The translations under genes and the position numbers were made by a program. Shown in pieces: positions 59,991-64,000 of a stretch of DNA of 64,000 bases. How positions within the stretch are numbered: the first letter of the stretch is position 1; the number at the start of each line of letters is the position of its first letter. The stretch is from positions 423,375 through 487,374 of the forward strand of contig KV454015.1 in NCBI GenBank assembly GCA_001661245.1, given 5' to 3'. The notes under the pieces were generated by a model. The model ran no database searches and was not told where the DNA came from. It saw only the letters and a list, made by a program, of their open reading frames with translations. This stretch comes from Pachysolen tannophilus NRRL Y-2460. Lineage: Eukaryota > Ascomycota > Pichiomycetes > Alaninales > Pachysolenaceae.

Positions 59991-60398
59991 TTATGAAAGT
60001 AAATTTTTTTCAATCTTATCTGAAGCAACAAAATCCTTTGCTTTTTCTAAATTTTCACTTCTATCCTCATCATCTGAATTTTGATAATATAAATTCTTTA
60101 GTTGGTTTCTCATATTACTATTATAAATATTATTAAATAATGTTGGTCAATCAGTAATTTTTAAAAATCAATTAAAAATACTAAAGAAAAAAAGAAAAAA
60201 AAATTAAACTTACATTGAGTACTCGGTAGCAGGTACTGATGAATTGGAAACTGAAATACCAATACCCATACCTTGTTGATTCCCATTTTTCTTACCGCCA
60301 TTTTTCTTGCCGCGTGAAAATTCCTTATCATGCTGTGTTGTAATTTCATGTTCCTGCTGCATACCATCCAGATTAATCGATGAATTTTGCTGATCCAT
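59991..60398 (-). CDS. Small two-exon gene of unknown function (103 residues)
   Basis: Exon 1 is 60398-60214 (61 codons plus 2 bases; MDQQNSSINLDGM to PATEYS) and exon 2 is 60117-59991 (1 base plus 41 codons and stop). The join is in frame (TCA AT|T AAT ATG) and yields ...ATEYSINMRNQLKNLYYQNS. Exon 1 is rich in Gln, Asn, Lys and Gly, with a KKNGGKKNGNQQG stretch. Exon 2 is charged and helical (DDEDRSENLEKAKDFVASDKIEK, split). I do not recognise the family. Evidence for a real gene is the consensus donor GTAAGT at the end of exon 1, a plausible branch and acceptor, and an in-frame protein-like second exon. It converges with RNY1 and is divergent from the OPT gene. Confidence 0.6.
60118..60213 (-). 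other. Predicted intron of the small gene (96 bp)
   Basis: On the minus strand: donor TCAAT|GTAAGT at 60213, a pyrimidine tract, branch candidate TACTGAT about 35 bases before the acceptor, and acceptor ATAATAG at 60118, the first AG after the branch site. Confidence 0.6.
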
Positions 60399-62790
60399 TA
60401 TCTAACGAGATTCTATAATAAACCAAAAGAAGGAACTAACAGCTTAATCTAAAATAATATATATTACTTATGTCAAAACTAAAATTGGTATTTCTTTAGA
60501 TATATATATTTATATATATATATATAAATAGCAAGAATTAAAGAATTATAAAAGACAAGACATACACATAAATAGATACAGAAACAGAGACAGAGATCAG
60601 GGGTATTAATGATTTTATTTTGTTGGTATTATTGAATCTTCACTATGTATAATATGCATGTGAATAACTTGCTGCGGAATAATTATTAGGATTCACGCAT
60701 AGAAAAGCAATCCAACAAGTAAGTAGTTGGCAGTATCACAACAACCAAAAGAAAGGGAAAGAAAGAGAGAGAAAGTGTGTGTGTATATATATGGGAAAAG
60801 AGGCAACAAATTAGAAATCTAGAATTGTACTAGAACTCATTGCTTGTACAAGAACTCATTGCCTTCATTTACCAGTGCCCAATGGTATTTTATTATATAT
60901 AGCCTTCTGGAAGGAAGGAAAAAACAATGAAAAAATGAACTTAAAAGCACAGTATTTTATAATTGACTTAAAAGAGAATTAAAAAAGGTTTGGGGGTTAC
61001 ATCTGTTTCCCCCAAATAACAAAAAAGAATAACTCACATAAAAAAATAATTAAAGTAAAGCTTTATATGTATGAAGAAGAATGCATAATAATAATAGAAG
61101 TTGTATCTTTGTAAGGAAAGAATAATTTTGTAATTGCTGTTCTGCTTCAAGATAAATTTTTTTTTTATTTTCAATTTTTCATATTAAACTAAAAATTTAT
61201 TTAACATGTCTTTTAATTCGTTTAAGCTAAGGCTAATTTTAGTTTGAAATAGAACAAATGCCTTTTTCTTTTCTTTTTTCAAAAATAAAAAAAAAAAGAA
61301 AAAAAGAATTGTATCAAACTTTAGTAAACTATTAAACGGTAATAAACACTAAATATACTTGAAGTAAAATAAATAGTTGATCATCAGTTGGCGGAAAGTT
61401 GGACAAATACCAGTATAAATCCTCGGACAATTTTTTTACTATTAGTATCTATCTATCTATTTATCTATATCTATTATTTGCATTATCTAAAGGCAAGAAG
61501 AATAAGGCAAGAATAACAACATGACTTTTCTTTTTTTGCTTTTATTTAGTTTGTCAAGTTTTGCTTGCTTGTCTCAGATTTAACAATAATTCTTCTTTAT
61601 CACCAAGACAAAAAAAGAAAGAAAAAAAAATTTAGCCGTGTAAAGAGATAAACTCTTCCGAATAATATTCTAAATCATCATCAAACTCATTTTATAACTT
61701 ACTAATTTTTAAATAAAATTGAATTTTATTTTTCCAGTTCTTCCATTTTTCAATTTTTCACTTTCCGAAAATGTAAAAAATTACATCAAACTGATAAGGA
61801 AATTATAGCTTTTCTTCAAATAAGAAAAAAACTTTACAAAACCGTTATTTTTTAAAATAGAGCCAGTCATTTGACTGACCCATCACTCAAATGTCTTTTG
61901 ATGCAAAATCTAAATCAATAAATATAACTTCCACTAAATGGCTCGTGCAGCCGGGTATGTCGTTGATGAATTATAAAAGGCCTTTTCCTTAAATAACTCA
62001 AAAAAAAGATAAATAATACCGATAAAAAATAAGCTTTTTCTCCGTGCATTTATGCAGTTTGACGCTTATTTAGCTTTAGTTTCGATAATTTAATTCCAGT
62101 ATGTTTAAAAGATAAGATGTGTTTGAGTTTGAGCAACAACACATTTATTTGAAAAAGAAGGAAAGAAAAAAAAGAAATTGTAGTTGATTTTTTTTTTGCT
62201 GATTTTTAGAAAAAATTGATTCGGTTCGGTTCTTTGAAGACAAGTTAGCCTATTATAATAAGGTTATTTGTTTTTTTAGTAATAATTGGAAAATTGTTTT
62301 ACAAAGCATGATTTAAAATATTGAACTTGTGATAAAAATGTTATGTATTGTGTATTGTGTATTGTCTGTTGTGTGTTGTGTGCTGCTTTCACTGATGTTG
62401 CAATTACAGAAAAAAGCTTAAAAAAGTCATTCGACTGATAACAAAGTAGATAAACTATAGAACTAAATGAGCAAAAAGATTACATACATGATACCTGATT
62501 AAGTTTTTTTTTTTTTTTTTTTTTGGTTAATTTGAAGCCACATAACAGTCGGCAACGCATGAAGGTGAGGCACATACATTGGTTAGGATCAACTGTATAA
62601 CTAGAATAAAAGAAAGAAAGAACAAAAAAAAAAAAAACTTGTCTCTCTCTTATCTATTATCTATCTGTATTGTATATATATTAAGCTGAAAATTTCCTCT
62701 TAAGTTTTATAAGAAAGGATCACCGTAGTTGGGAATCGTTAATAATTATTCATTATTTAATTATTTAATTATTTATTTAATAATTAAACG
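60399..62790. promoter_or_regulatory. Long gene-free region upstream of the OPT transporter
   Basis: About 2.4 kb, the longest gene-free stretch of the window. I see no ORF of note, tRNA or known ncRNA. It holds TA and GTGT microsatellites (60775-60790), a tandem 19-mer (60825-60862), TATC repeats (61449-61476), a GTGTATT-type repeat (62343-62384), two CATTTGACTGA / CATTCGACTGA half sites (61867 and 62428), and scattered GATAA. Long upstream regions are typical of nutrient-regulated transporter genes in yeasts. Confidence 0.5.
60825..60862. repeat. Tandem 19-bp repeat, two copies
   Basis: TTGTACTAGAACTCATTGC followed directly by TTGTACAAGAACTCATTGC, one mismatch. The second copy contains the palindrome TTGTACAA. 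Confidence 0.95.
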
Positions 62791-64000
62791 ATGAAGTTCC
62801 CAAAATTTTTCAGGGATAATACTGAAACAGCCAAAAGTGATGTTTCCATTGATGTTAATGATATTCAACGTCATAATGTAGCTTTGGAATCAATTACTTC
62901 AAAAATTGGTATTTCTCCAGATAATGATAAGCAAGAACTTGATTTTACTGCAGTTACTTCAAATCCTATTTCTCTTGGAGAAGTTGGTGAAGATTTTACT
63001 GAAGAACAAAAAATTGCTCTTTTAAGACGTATGAATTATGATGGGTTATTAAATCTTGATGATTTACCTATTGATGCAACTTATATGATTGAAAAAATTC
63101 AAAGTTTAACTCTTAGTGAATCCATAAAAATTTTAAAGGATACTCTTAAAGAACATGAAGGTGATATTAACCTTACACCAGATTTAGAATCATTTTTAAA
63201 ACTGATTGTAGATGCTGCAGATTTTCATCAACCAATGGATTTAAATACAACTATTCCATTGGATCAAACCCTTGAAGATTCAAATGAAAAATCGGATACA
63301 AAAGAAACAGGTTTTATCACTACTGATGATTTTGCTTCTTCTGGTTCATATTCAAAATCAAATAAACTTTATGAATTATATGATTGGAAATTTCAAGCTC
63401 GTCTTGAAGCAGGTCTTATTAATTTCCATTCTTTATATCCAGAAGTTAGAGCTGTTACTCAACCATATGATTTCCCAAATGAACTTTGTGAAACTTTTAG
63501 AGCTTATTGTATTGCAATTCTTTGGCAATGTATTGGTACTTTTATAAATACTTATTTTTATATGAGACAACCAAGTATTTCTTTAGGTTTTGAAGCTGTT
63601 CAACTTTTCATTTATCCATGTGGTATTGCTTGGGCATATATTGTTCCTGATTGGTCAATTAAAATGCCATTTTATAAAGATTGGACAGTTAAATTAAATC
63701 CTGGTCCATGGACTGCAAAAGAACAAATGTTTGCAACTTTGATTTATATTGTTGAAGGTGGTCCTCCTCAATTTTATATCAATATTATTACTCAAAGATC
63801 TCGTAATTTATTTTATAATTCTTGGGCTACTTGGGGATATCAAATATTGATTGGATTATCTTCTCAATTTTTAGGTTTTGGTATAGCAGGGTTTTTAAGA
63901 CCTTTCTTTGTTTATGATGTAACAGCAATGTGGCCATCTTTACTTCCAATTGTTGCTGTTAATAAAGCATTGATGATTCCTGAAAAAAAGGAAAACATTA
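62791..64000 (+). CDS. OPT2: OPT-family oligopeptide transporter, OPT2-like (5' part, runs off window)
   Basis: Open from the ATG at 62791 to the window edge, 403 codons with no stop; the whole protein should be about 850-900 residues. The cytosolic N-terminus has the OPT2-type block DDLPIDATYMIEKIQSLTLSESIKILKDTL. The transporter domain begins at HSLYPEVRAVTQPYDFPNE, followed by CETFRAYCIAILWQCIGTFINTYF, GIAWAYIVPDWSI, GPWTAKEQMFATLIY and RPFFVYDVTAMWPSLLPIVAVNKALM. The order and wording match S. cerevisiae Opt2 better than the glutathione/peptide carrier Opt1, as far as I recall. It is a plasma-membrane proton-coupled peptide transporter family; Opt2 is also tied to lipid asymmetry. Substrate is not deducible. 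Confidence 0.88.
   Translation, partial: MKFPKFFRDNTETAKSDVSIDVNDIQRHNVALESITSKIGISPDNDKQELDFTAVTSNPISLGEVGEDFTEEQKIALLRRMNYDGLLNLDDLPIDATYMIEKIQSLTLSESIKILKDTLKEHEGDINLTPDLESFLKLIVDAADFHQPMDLNTTIPLDQTLEDSNEKSDTKETGFITTDDFASSGSYSKSNKLYELYDWKFQARLEAGLINFHSLYPEVRAVTQPYDFPNELCETFRAYCIAILWQCIGTFINTYFYMRQPSISLGFEAVQLFIYPCGIAWAYIVPDWSIKMPFYKDWTVKLNPGPWTAKEQMFATLIYIVEGGPPQFYINIITQRSRNLFYNSWATWGYQILIGLSSQFLGFGIAGFLRPFFVYDVTAMWPSLLPIVAVNKALMIPEKKENI

Noticed and set aside
60399-62790. GATA-factor (nitrogen) control suggested by many GATAA words upstream of the OPT gene
   Set aside because: In DNA this AT-rich about ten GATAA words are expected by chance in 2.4 kb on two strands, and I count about that number; the three GATAAG/CTTATC sites are not clearly above expectation.
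1-64000. tRNA genes, transposons, LTRs, virus-like elements, CRISPR arrays, telomere or rDNA repeats
   Set aside because: I looked for B-box-like GGTTCGAATCC, terminal repeats, reverse transcriptase or transposase motifs and regular repeat-spacer arrays, and saw none.

Overview
This window is nuclear DNA from a budding yeast (Saccharomycotina). It is very AT-rich, with compact genes and about 24 protein-coding genes, nearly all recognisable as orthologues of Saccharomyces cerevisiae genes. Five genes carry short introns with GTAAGT or GTATGT donors; three of these introns have a TACTAAC branch site. CUG appears to be read as leucine: a CUG codon sits at the conserved Leu of the YLAHE motif of proteasome subunit PRE10, and others lie in the second membrane helix of MRS2 and the signal-peptide core of RNY1. 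That argues against the CUG-Ser (Candida) clades. The gene order interleaves blocks that lie on different chromosomes in S. cerevisiae, as expected for a lineage that never had the whole-genome duplication. I cannot name the species; a low-GC Phaffomycetales or non-duplicated Saccharomycetales yeast would fit.

Layout. 1-12.4 kb: MRPS35 (mitoribosome, spliced), CDC25 (Ras exchange factor), DPS1 (Asp-tRNA synthetase, spliced), TYW3 (wybutosine) and SCS7 (sphingolipid hydroxylase), all on the minus strand. 13-23.4 kb: COG1 (Golgi tethering), ZDS1 (PP2A/Cdc55 regulator), RCE1 (CAAX protease), GEM1 (Miro GTPase). 23.6-31.5 kb: PRE10 (proteasome alpha7, whose first exon is only the ATG), SPC72 (gamma-tubulin receptor), PRT1 (eIF3b), BOL3 (BolA-like Fe-S factor). 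31.5-33 kb: a 483-bp run of N between two identical 362-bp copies, probably an unmerged contig overlap. 33-39 kb: an unrecognised coiled-coil gene and GIN4 (septin-associated kinase), which appears to lack its C-terminal KA1 domain. 39.4-49.2 kb: SCD5, MIP1, VMA4, MRS2 in the same order and orientation as S. cerevisiae YOR329C-YOR334W. 49.5-60.4 kb: a YCR023C-like MFS protein, OSH3, SPP1, HAT2-like, RNY1 and a small two-exon gene of 103 codons. 60.4-62.8 kb: a 2.4-kb stretch without genes, then the 5' part of an OPT2-like oligopeptide transporter that runs off the window.

The genes are ordinary housekeeping functions and do not form a pathway cluster. I found no transposon, LTR, virus-like element, tRNA gene, CRISPR array or novel multi-gene system. 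The points most worth a second look are the KA1-less GIN4, the ATG-only exon of PRE10 with a PACE-like site in its intron, the small spliced gene, two divergent promoters that share a GC-rich motif set, a TGACAC cluster, late-G1-type sites upstream of GIN4 and ZDS1, and the interleaved gene order.
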